Assembly: GCF_900107835.1 (NCBI RefSeq)
Contig: NZ_FNRG01000007.1
Coordinates: forward strand, 62,001 to 126,000
Reading direction: 5' to 3'
DNA from: Oribacterium sp. KHPX15
Lineage (GTDB): Bacteria; Bacillota; Clostridia; Lachnospirales; Lachnospiraceae
Length of the DNA stretch: 64,000 bases
Shown here: positions 17,405 to 25,963 of the stretch, piece after piece
Position numbering within the stretch: the first letter of the stretch is position 1
Layout of the letters: every line of letters begins with the position of its first letter
The notes under the pieces: generated by a model
The model's database searches: none
Seen by the model: the letters and a program-made list of their open reading frames with translations, nothing else
What the model was told of the DNA's origin: nothing
Translations under genes and position numbers: made by a program

Positions 17405-18235
17405 TTATTGAACTAAAGCTCCGTCGCTTCCAACATAATGAGTTCCAAGCTCATCGGAAACGTATGTATTCACATCCATGAATCCGTTGGCTCCAAGGTG
17501 ATAACATTTACCATCGGACTCAAAAACCCATCTGTTGGTTACAGGGATACCGTTCTCAAGATATACCCATCCATAAGGCTGCCATAACTGCCATTTGTCT
17601 GCTGTGGCTGCCTGCTGATCAGGTGTCTGAGTTGAATTCTGTGAAGAGTTCTGGGTATCATTTTTCATTGCATCTGCTGGTGTAGCACCTGAAGCAGTGT
17701 TTGAACCGGATGAGCCTGATGTATTACCGTTAGGTGTAATTGCTGAAGAACCGGAACTGTTTGATGAAGCAAGTGACTTAAGAAAATCGCTGTCAACTTC
17801 AAGTGTATCAGATTCTGCATATGACTTTTCAGAGTCACCTTTATTTTTCTTTCCTGCAGTAATCTTAAAGGTGTATGATCCCGTACGGTTTATATTTTTG
17901 ATGTAGCTTGTAAGCTCCAATTTGCCGGTGGTTGTGGATGCAGTTATGCTTCCGTTCTTTTTAGCTTCGCTTGTGCGGTTTTTGTCATCAACATATATGG
18001 TTATCGTACCTGAGGATTTGTCCTCAGCTTCTGTCCAGGTTGCGTAAACGTGCGTTTTTCCTTTGGAATCTTCCGAAGTATCCCAGGATGCATCGGATAC
18101 AGAGTAGTCTTTTTCGTCTTCTTCATCGTCATCTTTCTTTGCAAACGCTGTGATTTCACCGAGATATGCGCTTACAGGTGATGAGGTTGCGAGAATTGCT
18201 GCCATCATTATAGCTGATAATCTTTTTAATTTCAT
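17405..18235 (-). CDS. secreted protein with C-terminal cell-wall/glucan-binding repeats
   Basis: A 276-residue exported protein of unknown function. A signal peptide ('LSAIMMAAILATSSPVSA') is followed by an acidic segment, a beta-rich domain of about 95 residues, a Ser/Asn/Gly/Thr-rich linker (about residues 155-210), and a C-terminal region with aromatic/Gly repeats ('GWVYLENG', 'WVFESDGKCYHLGANGFMD', 'YVGSDGALV') like choline/glucan-binding (CW) repeats. GGAGG lies 5 nt before the ATG at 18235, preferred to an upstream in-frame start. It is probably surface-attached through the repeats. Confidence 0.72.
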   Translation of the reverse strand: MKLKRLSAIMMAAILATSSPVSAYLGEITAFAKKDDDEEDEKDYSVSDASWDTSEDSKGKTHVYATWTEAEDKSSGTITIYVDDKNRTSEAKKNGSITASTTTGKLELTSYIKNINRTGSYTFKITAGKKNKGDSEKSYAESDTLEVDSDFLKSLASSNSSGSSAITPNGNTSGSSGSNTASGATPADAMKNDTQNSSQNSTQTPDQQAATADKWQLWQPYGWVYLENGIPVTNRWVFESDGKCYHLGANGFMDVNTYVSDELGTHYVGSDGALVQ

Positions 18236-18437
18236 TGTTTCCTCCATACTGGGTTCTACCCTCTGAAATCGCGAGACTGTAAACTATGTCCCTCTCAAGG
18301 ATCCGCGTCTGTTGAACTGATTGAATCCCTTTTTTGAACCCATGATAATGATAATACAAGAAACGGATTTTTGAAAACCTTTATCAAAGATTTAATTAAA
18401 AAGTAGATAAATGTATAAAAAAGTTCAGCATAATGTA

Positions 18438-18484
18438 ATCCACCGGGGACGGTTCTCTCCGAAGAGCACCGTCCCCGATGGATT
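18438..18484. repeat. GGGGACGG-type palindromic repeat (REP/MITE-like), copy 1
   Basis: Imperfect inverted repeat with arms containing CCGGGGACGGTTCTC and its complement (one or two mismatches), flanked by ATCCA/TGGAT. It sits just past the stop of the ABC permease gene and may also act as its terminator. Confidence 0.8.
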
Positions 18485-18507
18485 TCCAGGTGGATAGATC
18501 AGTCAGT

Positions 18508-20043
18508 CTATTCGGTTTTTAGCAGCTCTTTATGGTTAGCTCTGTAATCAAGGAATTCTTTCAGTGTCATAGCTTCAAAATCACCATAATTCAGGCTTCC
18601 GGTTTCCTTGTTTATGATGGGATAAACGTTCACATCACAATATCTGCTGATCTCTTCAAGCTCCGGCTCTGAAAACGGATAATCTCCCGTGTAGCTGTAA
18701 TCATTATATTCACGGTAGTCATCCTCCGCTTTTTTATTGCAAACTTCAAAGTCTATTGAGCTGTATCCGCTTTTTCTGCGGTTATAAAATCTTGAGGTGG
18801 ATTTTTTGCGGTATTCTTCCATTTTATCAACTATAGCTTTGTATTCCGCCTTGTTTTCTGTAGGTATCATGAGGGTGAAGGAGACATTGGCATAATTTTC
18901 ATTATAGTAGTCAGAATTATCCACGCCCAGGTCTTCAAGCTTTACGTCTGCCCTGTACCGGTAGCAAAGATATTTTTCGGAATAAAGATTGTAAGGCAGA
19001 TTACTGAGACCAAAGCCTTCGGTGAACCATCCCGCTTCTGCAAACGCCATGGTTCCGATACAAAAGGCAAGAAACATGGCAATAGGCTTAAGGGAAATCT
19101 TAATTGACCTTTTATAAATAAAAGATGCCACAATGTAGATAAAGAACAAAAGCAGGTATATGAATCCCAGTCCTTCGATGCTGTCTGATACTACCGTCCA
19201 TGAAAGGTCCATAAGGATCAGAAGGAGGTAAACATTGATGATAAATGGGTATGAAAGGATATCATCGGACAACTGTTCGGCACGTTCTGCTTTTCTGTTT
19301 ATAAAGTGATGCCTTAGAAGTATCACGGATAAAACTGCAAATACAGACATTGGCAGCAAATAAAGTGTCATGAAGCCGGTGTCACTGTATTCAGGTTCAA
19401 GAAGTGCCCCGATGTTTATAAAAAACATGGATATGGGGGATAACAGTGTGCCTATCTGGTTCACAAGGCTGTCTGAAGGGATGTTCCGGCCGGCAATCAT
19501 GGAGTACATAAATGACATTACAGAGACGGATACTATTACGGGCAGAACTGTATATGCGCCTATCATAACCACGCCGTCAAATACTGAATTTGTAAGTGCA
19601 TAGACAGCTGAGTGGAATAAGGTGAGGACAGCAATGGAAAAGGCGGAAAAAAGCTGCAGGGACACAAAGGTTCTCAGGAGTATGACGCTGCGGGCACGAA
19701 GGAGCCATACAAGGGTGGTTCCTGCAAAAAAGCAGCCGTAGGATAAAAGCCAGGTCAGAAACAGATTCGTAATGAGCTGCTCTTTTCGTGAAACCGGCAG
19801 TGAAAAATACATGTCGACACTGCTCTTTCTATGGATGTATGCAAACAGATATACAGGCATCGCCATGGTGAGCAGTATGGAGAGATCACAGCCGATGTTG
19901 GCGCTGGTTATAAAGACGTCTTTAGGGTATTCGGGATCGAAGCTTGTAAAAGGGATAAGCTGAAATCCTATGTATATCAGAATAAAAAACAGGAGTGATA
20001 CCTTTCTGCTTTTTATCAGCCATTTGAAATAATTCTTATTCAT
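18508..20043 (-). CDS. ABC transporter permease (ABC-2-like, large)
   Basis: A 511-residue membrane protein with about ten hydrophobic segments and a C-terminal soluble domain of about 150 residues rich in Tyr, Glu and Lys. The motif 'YFSLPVSRKEQLITNLFL' between the second and third segments is typical of ABC-2-type permeases in Firmicute GntR-regulated efflux/stress operons. GGAG lies 6 nt before the ATG. It is 73 nt downstream of an ABC ATPase gene and forms an operon with it and a GntR regulator. Substrate unknown. Confidence 0.8.
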   Translation of the reverse strand: MNKNYFKWLIKSRKVSLLFFILIYIGFQLIPFTSFDPEYPKDVFITSANIGCDLSILLTMAMPVYLFAYIHRKSSVDMYFSLPVSRKEQLITNLFLTWLLSYGCFFAGTTLVWLLRARSVILLRTFVSLQLFSAFSIAVLTLFHSAVYALTNSVFDGVVMIGAYTVLPVIVSVSVMSFMYSMIAGRNIPSDSLVNQIGTLLSPISMFFINIGALLEPEYSDTGFMTLYLLPMSVFAVLSVILLRHHFINRKAERAEQLSDDILSYPFIINVYLLLILMDLSWTVVSDSIEGLGFIYLLLFFIYIVASFIYKRSIKISLKPIAMFLAFCIGTMAFAEAGWFTEGFGLSNLPYNLYSEKYLCYRYRADVKLEDLGVDNSDYYNENYANVSFTLMIPTENKAEYKAIVDKMEEYRKKSTSRFYNRRKSGYSSIDFEVCNKKAEDDYREYNDYSYTGDYPFSEPELEEISRYCDVNVYPIINKETGSLNYGDFEAMTLKEFLDYRANHKELLKTE

Positions 20044-20116
20044 AATAATCTCCGTCCGGGGTATGGTTCCCGGTAAAAAGTTTTGTATCTTTAAAACAGC
20101 TTAGGCATTCGTTGAA

Positions 20117-20989
20117 TCAATGCTTTTTATCAAGCTCATAGATGAATAGTTCTTCAAAGTTTATCGGAAGGATATTGAGAAGCATGGGGTTCATTTCCCG
20201 AAGTTTTGCTTCGACAGTTTCCATGTCTCCCCTGATCACAAGCTTGTATACCTGGCCTTCCTTTTCGAACTGGAGCACATCCAGATCCCTGAAGTCTTCC
20301 TTTGTGTGTTCATCTGTGAAAGCCAGCTGGTACTTGTTGATATTTTCCTTTGATTCCGCAAGGTCGCCGCCTCTCATTATGCTTCCGTTTTCAAGCATTG
20401 CGAAGCTGTCGCAGATGTCCTCCAGCTCCTTAAGGCTGTGTGAGGATATGACAACGGAAACCTCTTCATCCTCCAAAAGTCCGGTGAGAGCTTGTTTAAA
20501 ATGAAGTCTGGCAAGAGGCTCCAGTCCGTCGTAGGCTTCGTCCAAAAGAAGAAGTTTGGGATGGATGGATAATGCAAAAAGCAGGGACACTCTCCGCTTC
20601 ATTCCCTTTGAAAAAGTTGAGATGGAAGCTTTTGGGCTTAGCTCAAACATGTCGAGGTATTTAGTGAAGGCATCGGGATCAAAGTTGTACATGGACTCAT
20701 AAAAAAGCTTCAGGCTTTCGATGGTGGAGCCTATGGGGAAATAAGCTTCATCACTGACAAAGGCGATTTTCTTTTTGGTTTCCATGTCGTGGTAAGTGCT
20801 TTTTTCATCCAGCATTATGCTGCCCATTTCGGGTTCGTAGACTCCTGCTATGGAACGGAGCAATGTTGATTTTCCTGCCCCGTTTATGCCTACTAATCCC
20901 ACGATGGATTTATCATTGACTGTAAGATTCAGATCTTTCAGTACCTCTTTCTTTCCGAAGTTTTTGGACAAATGTTCAATCTTAAGCAT
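20117..20989 (-). CDS. ABC transporter ATP-binding protein (YtrB-like)
   Basis: A 290-residue ATPase partner of the downstream permease. Walker A 'GINGAGKST', signature 'FSKGMKRR' (replacing LSGGQ, as common in this class) and Walker B 'LLLLDEAYDGLEP' are visible, followed by a C-terminal domain of about 70 residues. GAGGAGG lies 6 nt before the ATG at 20989, inside the end of the GntR gene (8-bp overlap), so the regulator and transporter are co-translated. Confidence 0.9.
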   Translation of the reverse strand: MLKIEHLSKNFGKKEVLKDLNLTVNDKSIVGLVGINGAGKSTLLRSIAGVYEPEMGSIMLDEKSTYHDMETKKKIAFVSDEAYFPIGSTIESLKLFYESMYNFDPDAFTKYLDMFELSPKASISTFSKGMKRRVSLLFALSIHPKLLLLDEAYDGLEPLARLHFKQALTGLLEDEEVSVVISSHSLKELEDICDSFAMLENGSIMRGGDLAESKENINKYQLAFTDEHTKEDFRDLDVLQFEKEGQVYKLVIRGDMETVEAKLREMNPMLLNILPINFEELFIYELDKKH

Positions 20990-21341
20990 TGTGATCCTCC
21001 TCATAAAGTTTATCGATGGCTTTTAGGATCTCTTCTTTTGTTATGCCGCTGTTTTTAAGGGGTTTGAGCAGAGCTTCTATTTGGATGAGTCTGGAGTTTT
21101 CCGGATTGACCTCTGCGACATAAACACCTTTTTTAGGCAGGTTGTAAACGTATCCCTTTTGCTCCAACAGAGCATAGGCTTTGGCAACAGTATTGGGATT
21201 AATGCCGTTTTCCGTAGCCAGCTGCCGTACAGAGGGAAGTTTGTCGCCGGGATTCATTACACCGGCTTCTATAAAGCTTAGTATCTGAGCCTGTATTTGT
21301 TCAAATATGGGCTCCTTGCTTTGAAGGTTCAATAAAAACAT
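20982..21341 (-). CDS. GntR-family transcriptional regulator (YtrA subfamily)
   Basis: A 119-residue regulator with an N-terminal winged helix ('YEQIQAQI'-like start, 'PSVRQLATENGINPNTVAKAY') and a short C-terminal helical region, the YtrA arrangement. Such proteins usually repress their own operon, which encodes an ABC transporter, and respond to cell-envelope stress or antibiotics. Here the operon is GntR-ABC ATPase-ABC permease. Confidence 0.92.
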   Translation of the reverse strand: MFLLNLQSKEPIFEQIQAQILSFIEAGVMNPGDKLPSVRQLATENGINPNTVAKAYALLEQKGYVYNLPKKGVYVAEVNPENSRLIQIEALLKPLKNSGITKEEILKAIDKLYEEDHNA

Positions 21342-21400
21342 AGTTCACCTCTAAAACTGTATCACTTGTACCATCTGTATTAACTGTACTACTATTTTGG
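21342..21400 (-). promoter_or_regulatory. possible operator/promoter of the GntR-ABC operon
   Basis: The minus strand has closely spaced repeats of TACAG/TACAA (AGTACAG, ATACAG, GTACAAG, ATACAG) within about 40 nt of the start codon, with two GTAC half-sites. This would suit a YtrA-type operator, but no perfect palindrome is seen. Confidence 0.35.
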
Positions 21401-21547
21401 AATAAGTCAAGACCTTGAAAGCCGGAGCCGGCGGATAATTGCATATGACACGCAAAATAACGATAAAAAGCAATCTGCGTGTCTGAATAGACATACTAAC
21501 GCCATGGAATCAAAAAAACCGATCCACATCATGTGAACCGGTTCTAG

Positions 21548-21619
21548 CAGCGCTACCAGGATTCGAACCTGGGAATGACGGAATCAGAATCCGTTGCCTT
21601 ACCACTTGGCGACAGCGCT
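21548..21619 (-). tRNA. tRNA-Gln (anticodon CTG), copy 1
   Basis: A 72-nt minus-strand cloverleaf. The acceptor stem AGCGCTG pairs with TAGCGCT (one G-U). The anticodon stem ACGGA/TCCGT encloses TTCTGAT, giving anticodon CTG for codon CAG. The T-arm has GGTTCGAATCC. CCA is not encoded. Confidence 0.93.
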
Positions 21620-21653
21620 ATATGAAATTGTTTTACTTGTAAGGCTACAAGAG

Positions 21654-21725
21654 CAGCGCTACCAGGATTCGAACCTGGGAATGACGGAATCAGAATCCGT
21701 TGCCTTACCACTTGGCGACAGCGCT
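21654..21725 (-). tRNA. tRNA-Gln (anticodon CTG), copy 2
   Basis: Identical over the whole 72-nt gene to the copy at 21548-21619, separated by 34 nt of unrelated AT-rich sequence. It is transcribed first of the pair. Confidence 0.93.
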
Positions 21726-21887
21726 AAAATAATTCGTCGCTTCAAGCGACTTGTATATACTACATGAAGGTGCAATTCTTGTCAACAGGATTTTAAAAAA
21801 GAAACCGGATTCTCATTGGAAATAAAAAAGAAAAAATGATTTTTGAAATGTTTGGCTTGATTTCGATATGTCTGACGGAACAAAGTT

Positions 21888-21964
21888 CATCGGAGGCGGT
21901 TCTCAACCCGAAAAAGTAATCCACCGGAGGCGGTTCTCACCGTCGAGAACCGTCCCCGGTGGAT
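21888..21964. repeat. GGGGACGG-type palindromic repeat, copy 2 with a partial copy
   Basis: A complete palindrome at 21919-21964 (arms ending in GGTTCTC / GAGAACC with outer ATCCACCGG / CCGGTGGAT) is preceded at 21888-21907 by a left-half fragment with GGAGGCGGTTCTC. Both lie between apbE and the tRNA-Gln genes. Confidence 0.8.
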
Positions 21965-21992
21965 TTGGAGAACCATCCTTTCGGTGAAATAC

Positions 21993-22019
21993 TGCCTCAA
22001 ACTGGGATAGTTTGAGGCA
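21993..22019 (-). terminator. hairpin terminator after apbE
   Basis: A perfect 10-bp stem TGCCTCAAAC / GTTTGAGGCA with a 7-nt loop, 26 nt past the apbE stop. The following T tract is weak (GTATTTC). Confidence 0.6.
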
Positions 22020-22044
22020 ACTAATTCAGGTATTGTGATATTTT

Positions 22045-23175
22045 TCAGTTTTTAGTAAATTCTTCAAATCCGTCTGTAAAGGTCTTTGTTCCGTCGGCGG
22101 AGATCCACATTACTTCTATCCTGCCCACTCTGTCGCTCTTTCCAAGCACGCTGGTGCCATCGGAAACAGACTTTATAAGCTTCTTTCCGTCTTCGATGCT
22201 CATACTGAAAAGTGCAGTGGACAGCGCATCAGCCAATGCCGAATCATGAGTAAGGATTGTAACACTTCGGTGGTAGGCTGCGGGATATAGGGTCTCGGGA
22301 TCAATGATATGATGATAACGCTTGCCGTCTACAACATAGTAGCGTTCGTAATCCCCGGAAGTAACCAGAGACATGCCATCCAGATAAGTCATGGCTGAAT
22401 ACTGGTCTCCTGTCTGGGAGTCACGGTAGGTGGGGTTTTCAACGGGACATACCCATTTATCTTTATTGTCCTTTAGTCCTATTGCCCGGAGATTTCCTCC
22501 GAGATTAAGCATGAAACTGTCTGATCCTGCTGACTCAAGGAGCCTTGCGGCGTCTTCTGTGGCGTAGCCCTTTGCTATGCCGCCAACGTCGAGACTCATT
22601 TCGGGATCCTGAAGGTAGATGGTTCCTTCTGCTTCATCGATGATGATGTCATTAATGTCAGTATGTTTGACCGCTTCTTTCAATGCCTCCTCGTTCGGCA
22701 GCTCGCCCTTTTCGGGATCAGCCATACCAATCTCACGCTTTTCGTGCCAGAGCCTCAAAACTGCGCCATAGGCTATGTTTACTTTGCCGTTGGTGAGGGA
22801 GTAAATATCCTTGCCCCATTTCACAAGCTCTATGAGTTTTTCGTCAACCTTTACCGGCTGTATGCCTGCGTTGTCATTGACGGTCTTAAGGTTATTTATG
22901 CCATCGTAGTCATTGTAAATATCAAAAAGCTGATGCTCCTTCAGAAGAAGCTCGTGAGAAGCATTATAACGCTCCTTGAAGGTTTCCTCGTTTGCTTCAT
23001 AACCGATCTCCATGGATATGGTATCAAACACATCAAGAAACTGAGCGGTAAAGCGCTCCTTCTTTTCAGGTGCAGCAACAGGAACGGAAGCGCAGCCTGT
23101 TGAGAATGTAATTACAGCTGCCGAAAACACAGCAACTGCGTTTCTGAAATTGTTGTTAAATAATGATAATTTCAA
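22045..23175 (-). CDS. apbE: FAD:protein FMN transferase (ApbE), lipoprotein
   Basis: A 376-residue lipoprotein (lipobox 'STGCAS' near residue 28) of the ApbE family. It uses FAD to attach FMN covalently to Thr in extracytoplasmic proteins such as RnfG and RnfD. Family motifs are visible: 'LFDIYNDYDGINNLKTVN', 'VNIAYGAVLRLW', 'LDVGGIAKGYATEDA', 'LNLGGNLRAIG' and 'TSGDYERYYVVDGKRYHHIIDP'. The gene is monocistronic. Its likely clients in this window are RnfD, RnfG and the tetra-domain FMN-binding protein at 61983. Confidence 0.95.
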   Translation of the reverse strand: MKLSLFNNNFRNAVAVFSAAVITFSTGCASVPVAAPEKKERFTAQFLDVFDTISMEIGYEANEETFKERYNASHELLLKEHQLFDIYNDYDGINNLKTVNDNAGIQPVKVDEKLIELVKWGKDIYSLTNGKVNIAYGAVLRLWHEKREIGMADPEKGELPNEEALKEAVKHTDINDIIIDEAEGTIYLQDPEMSLDVGGIAKGYATEDAARLLESAGSDSFMLNLGGNLRAIGLKDNKDKWVCPVENPTYRDSQTGDQYSAMTYLDGMSLVTSGDYERYYVVDGKRYHHIIDPETLYPAAYHRSVTILTHDSALADALSTALFSMSIEDGKKLIKSVSDGTSVLGKSDRVGRIEVMWISADGTKTFTDGFEEFTKN

Positions 23176-23228
23176 ATCTTGCCTCTTTTTTTTGATTGAT
23201 TATTTGGAGGTAACGCTTCACTCGTGAC

Positions 23229-23278
23229 ATGCGTAGGACCAGAGCTGACAGACAGGTTCTGGACCATGGTATGCATCA
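23229..23278 (-). other. structured leader hairpin of apbE
   Basis: ATGCATA / TACGCAT, GG-CC and CCAGA / TCTGG segments pair across about 50 nt upstream of apbE. No known riboswitch class is matched. Confidence 0.35.
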
Positions 23279-23390
23279 AATGAACAATTACATTCGGTGA
23301 TTATATCACAGGATATTGAAATTTCTCAAAAAAGCGTGTGAAAACCTGAATATTTCATACCCTGACTCTCAGGTCATGGGTAATTGACAT

Positions 23391-23419
23391 TTGACTTTGC
23401 TGTTTTGGTGTATTATATT
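23391..23419 (+). promoter_or_regulatory. promoter of tRNA-Ser
   Basis: TTGACT (23391-23396), 17-nt spacer, TATATT (23414-23419); the tRNA begins 19 nt downstream of the -10. Confidence 0.7.
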
Positions 23420-23437
23420 TTTTAGGTATGATTTTTT

Positions 23438-23523
23438 GGAGATGTACCCAAGAGGCCGAAGGGGGCGCACTCGAAATGCGCTAGGTCGGAAACGGCGCCA
23501 GGGTTCAAATCCCTGCATCTCCG
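23438..23523 (+). tRNA. tRNA-Ser (anticodon CGA)
   Basis: An 86-nt plus-strand tRNA with a long variable arm, as expected for serine. Acceptor GGAGATG pairs with CATCTCC, discriminator G. The anticodon loop is CTCGAAA within GCGCA/TGCGC, giving CGA for codon UCG. The T-arm has GGTTCAAATCC. CCA is not encoded. Confidence 0.93.
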
Positions 23524-23525
23524 CT

Positions 23526-23562
23526 AAAAAACCGTCGGGAAATGTGTCCCGGCGGTTTTTTA
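23526..23562. terminator. bidirectional terminator (tRNA-Ser / DapA-like gene)
   Basis: A 13-bp stem AAAACCGTCGGGA / TCCCGGCGGTTTT (one G-U pair) with A and T runs on both sides, between the tRNA and the stop of the minus-strand gene at 23566. Confidence 0.88.
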
Positions 23563-23565
23563 TGG

Positions 23566-24477
23566 TCAGCTCATTCCATTTGCTTTATTTTCGGCAAGAT
23601 TTTTCTTAATTGCCTCAATTTTCTCATCCGGAATCATATTAAACGGTGCACGGCAAAGACCTACATCATACCCCATAAGTCTTACTGCAGTCTTCACAAC
23701 AGTATTTGGATTGGCTCCTGCAAAATTCTCTCTGAATGGTGCAATGGCGTCCTGATACTTTTTAGCCTCATCCCAGTTTCCTGCCACATACTCATTATAG
23801 ATCATTGCCATATTATGAGGATAAGCATTGGCACAACCTGAGATTCCACCTGTTCCACCTGCCTTAAGTGTCCAGAGAATCAGCTGGTCATTACCCGAGA
23901 GAACAGCAAATTTACCATCCTTTCTTGATTTTCCTGCATCAATATATCCAAGGATATTTTTGAAATCTCCACCGGAATCCTTGGCACCGACAATATTATC
24001 AACCTGTGCAAGCTTTCCTACTGTTTTAGGATCAATCCTGTTACCTGTACGGGCAGGAATATTATAAAGAACTATAGGCATCTCAGGAACAGCTGCTGCA
24101 ACTGTCTCATAATGTCTCTGTATCTCATCCTGTGAGGCCGCAGCAAAGGATGGAGTGATGATAGAAAGAACATCTGCGCCGCAAGCCTCAGCCATCTTGG
24201 ACTGTTCGATAGTTTCCTTTGTGGAAATGCATCCTGTTCCGGCATAAACAGGAACTCTACCATTTACATGCTTAACAACTGTTGAAAGGACAAGTTCCTT
24301 TTCCTTTCCGTTCAGGATATATCCCTCACCATTTGTTCCGAAACAGAATATCGCATGTATTCCTGCTTCTATCATTCTATCGCACTGTTCTTTAAGAACA
24401 TCAACATTGATGGATTCATCCTCTCTCATAGGAGTGATGATTGGTACAATGATGCCTTTGATATCTACCTGTTTCAT
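23566..24477 (-). CDS. DapA/NanA-family class I aldolase (dihydrodipicolinate synthase-like)
   Basis: A 303-residue (beta/alpha)8 lyase. Family residues are present: 'FGTNGEGYIL' (GTTGE-type motif), the catalytic Tyr in 'VLYNIPARTGN' and the Schiff-base Lys in 'GAKDSGGD'. Members split or form 2-keto acids, including dihydrodipicolinate, N-acetylneuraminate and 2-keto-3-deoxy sugar acids. The context of sugar-acid kinases and PdxA favours a catabolic 2-keto-acid aldolase over lysine synthesis. AAGGAG lies 7 nt before the ATG at 24477. A GTTTC/GAAAC palindrome lies about 150 nt upstream. Confidence 0.85.
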   Translation of the reverse strand: MKQVDIKGIIVPIITPMREDESINVDVLKEQCDRMIEAGIHAIFCFGTNGEGYILNGKEKELVLSTVVKHVNGRVPVYAGTGCISTKETIEQSKMAEACGADVLSIITPSFAAASQDEIQRHYETVAAAVPEMPIVLYNIPARTGNRIDPKTVGKLAQVDNIVGAKDSGGDFKNILGYIDAGKSRKDGKFAVLSGNDQLILWTLKAGGTGGISGCANAYPHNMAMIYNEYVAGNWDEAKKYQDAIAPFRENFAGANPNTVVKTAVRLMGYDVGLCRAPFNMIPDEKIEAIKKNLAENKANGMS

Positions 24478-24626
24478 TATAATTCTCCTTTTATTAATAT
24501 ATGTATATCTTGTGCTCTGATAGCTACAGTTTAACATTACAAACGGACGATTTCTCTGTTTGAGTCTCGTCCGTTTGTTTCATATAGTTACATTATTTAT
24601 TTTTATATATTTTAACGATTTATTTT

Positions 24627-24646
24627 GTTTCATTAAGAAACACTTT
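24627..24646. promoter_or_regulatory. predicted operator upstream of the DapA-like gene
   Basis: GTTTC-ATTAA-GAAAC inverted repeat (24627-24641) overlapping the recurring sequence GAAACACTTT (24637-24646). The same sequence occurs upstream of three other transcription units in the island. Confidence 0.5.
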
Positions 24647-24653
24647 GGACTAT

Positions 24654-25934
24654 TTATATTTTCATCAGTACTTCATCAGATATTGCTTCCGGACTTTTTT
24701 CATCGCCTTGCTTTAATATCTGACAGAGCTCCAAAATCAGATTTTCTTTACCAAATCCTCCTGATTTTGAAATACAATATATATCTTTGCCGAGATAACT
24801 AAATTTAAATGCTACAACTCCTGCAATGAGCTCTGTAATAGGTCTTAAGGAGTATACTGACAACGCCTCCATAGCCCCAAGCAACGTGTCTCCTCCTGTA
24901 AGCATAAACATGGCATCAGATTCAACATCTATTACTTCCTTGACTATTCTTCCCAGGTTCCCAGATACTATGCTGCGATCATCCGGATTTATTTTTTCTC
25001 CTGAAGCATTATGTGTATATTTACTATTCACGTCCAGTATTATATTTCCCTCTTCCTGCATGACAGAAACCCAGTATTTAATTTTTTCTTCCGCATCAGC
25101 AGTGGTTGACCATTTTTCATCAAGCATCATGGTGCTGTTTAATCTTATACGCATAACTCCGGCTTCTTCTGCAACATCAAGTTGCCTTACTGTTACCGGA
25201 TTAACACTTCCACATACCACAAACAGTTTTTCAGGAAACACAGGTAAACTCCCCTTACTTCCCCCTATATGGAGCATCTCTGCAAGAGCATCTGCAAAAC
25301 CTGCACACCCTGCACATGTAACAAGTTCGTGATCTGCATTAAGTTTATATGCTATATCCAACAGATCCTTATCTGTTTCCGCATCATATATGTATATGCC
25401 ATTATGCTTATCTTCTCCCACAACATCGTCTTTTGAAATCAACATAACATTAACATCTGAACTGTTTTTTATCAGCTCAGGTATATTGGAAGTCAGAACC
25501 GGATCAAAGGGATCTTCTCCAAACACACTTCTTGCAACAGGCACTCCATCGACATATTGTATTCCGTTATTTGTTGTTCTTCCCATATCAGGATATGCCG
25601 GAACAAAGTGTACTCTTCCACCGCTTCTGTCACACAAAGCCGTAAGCTCCGCTCCGATATTTCCTCTTAGAACCGAATCCGTTTTTTTATATATAAACGG
25701 TATATTTTGCTTTAATGCTCTATCAACTATCTGATATACAACCTTGTAGGCCTCATCTGCACTAACATGTCTTGTCTCGGAGTCTATTACAACAACATTC
25801 ACATCAGGAGACAGCTTTTCATATTCTACATCCTTTTCGGTATGTACCTCTACCACTGCCCCTCGTTTGGCAAATTGAATGCTTGTATCAAGTGCGCCTG
25901 TAAAGTCATCCGCAATAATCAAAAGTTTTACCAT
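24654..25934 (-). CDS. four-carbon acid sugar kinase, DUF1537 family (paralogue 1)
   Basis: A 426-residue kinase of the DUF1537 family, whose characterised members phosphorylate D-threonate, L-threonate, D-erythronate or 3-oxo-tetronates. Signature stretches: 'IIADDFTGALDTS' at the N-terminus, 'YKKTDSVLRGNIGAEL', 'VPAYPDMGRTTNNGIQYVDG', and the ATP-binding 'LTGGDTLLGAM' in the C-terminal domain. AAGGTGG precedes the ATG. It begins 29 nt after the TRAP permease stop, so it belongs to the binding protein-permease-kinase operon. Substrate is not determinable from sequence alone. Confidence 0.9.
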   Translation of the reverse strand: MVKLLIIADDFTGALDTSIQFAKRGAVVEVHTEKDVEYEKLSPDVNVVVIDSETRHVSADEAYKVVYQIVDRALKQNIPFIYKKTDSVLRGNIGAELTALCDRSGGRVHFVPAYPDMGRTTNNGIQYVDGVPVARSVFGEDPFDPVLTSNIPELIKNSSDVNVMLISKDDVVGEDKHNGIYIYDAETDKDLLDIAYKLNADHELVTCAGCAGFADALAEMLHIGGSKGSLPVFPEKLFVVCGSVNPVTVRQLDVAEEAGVMRIRLNSTMMLDEKWSTTADAEEKIKYWVSVMQEEGNIILDVNSKYTHNASGEKINPDDRSIVSGNLGRIVKEVIDVESDAMFMLTGGDTLLGAMEALSVYSLRPITELIAGVVAFKFSYLGKDIYCISKSGGFGKENLILELCQILKQGDEKSPEAISDEVLMKI

Positions 25935-25963
25935 AGCGCATCCACCTTACTGTATTTTATGCC

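Noticed and set aside
21548-21725. Direct repeat resembling a CRISPR or mobile element
   Set aside because: The repeats are two identical tRNA-Gln genes.
22663-23103. Plus-strand open frame opposite apbE
   Set aside because: Antisense shadow without promoter, ribosome-binding site or family features.
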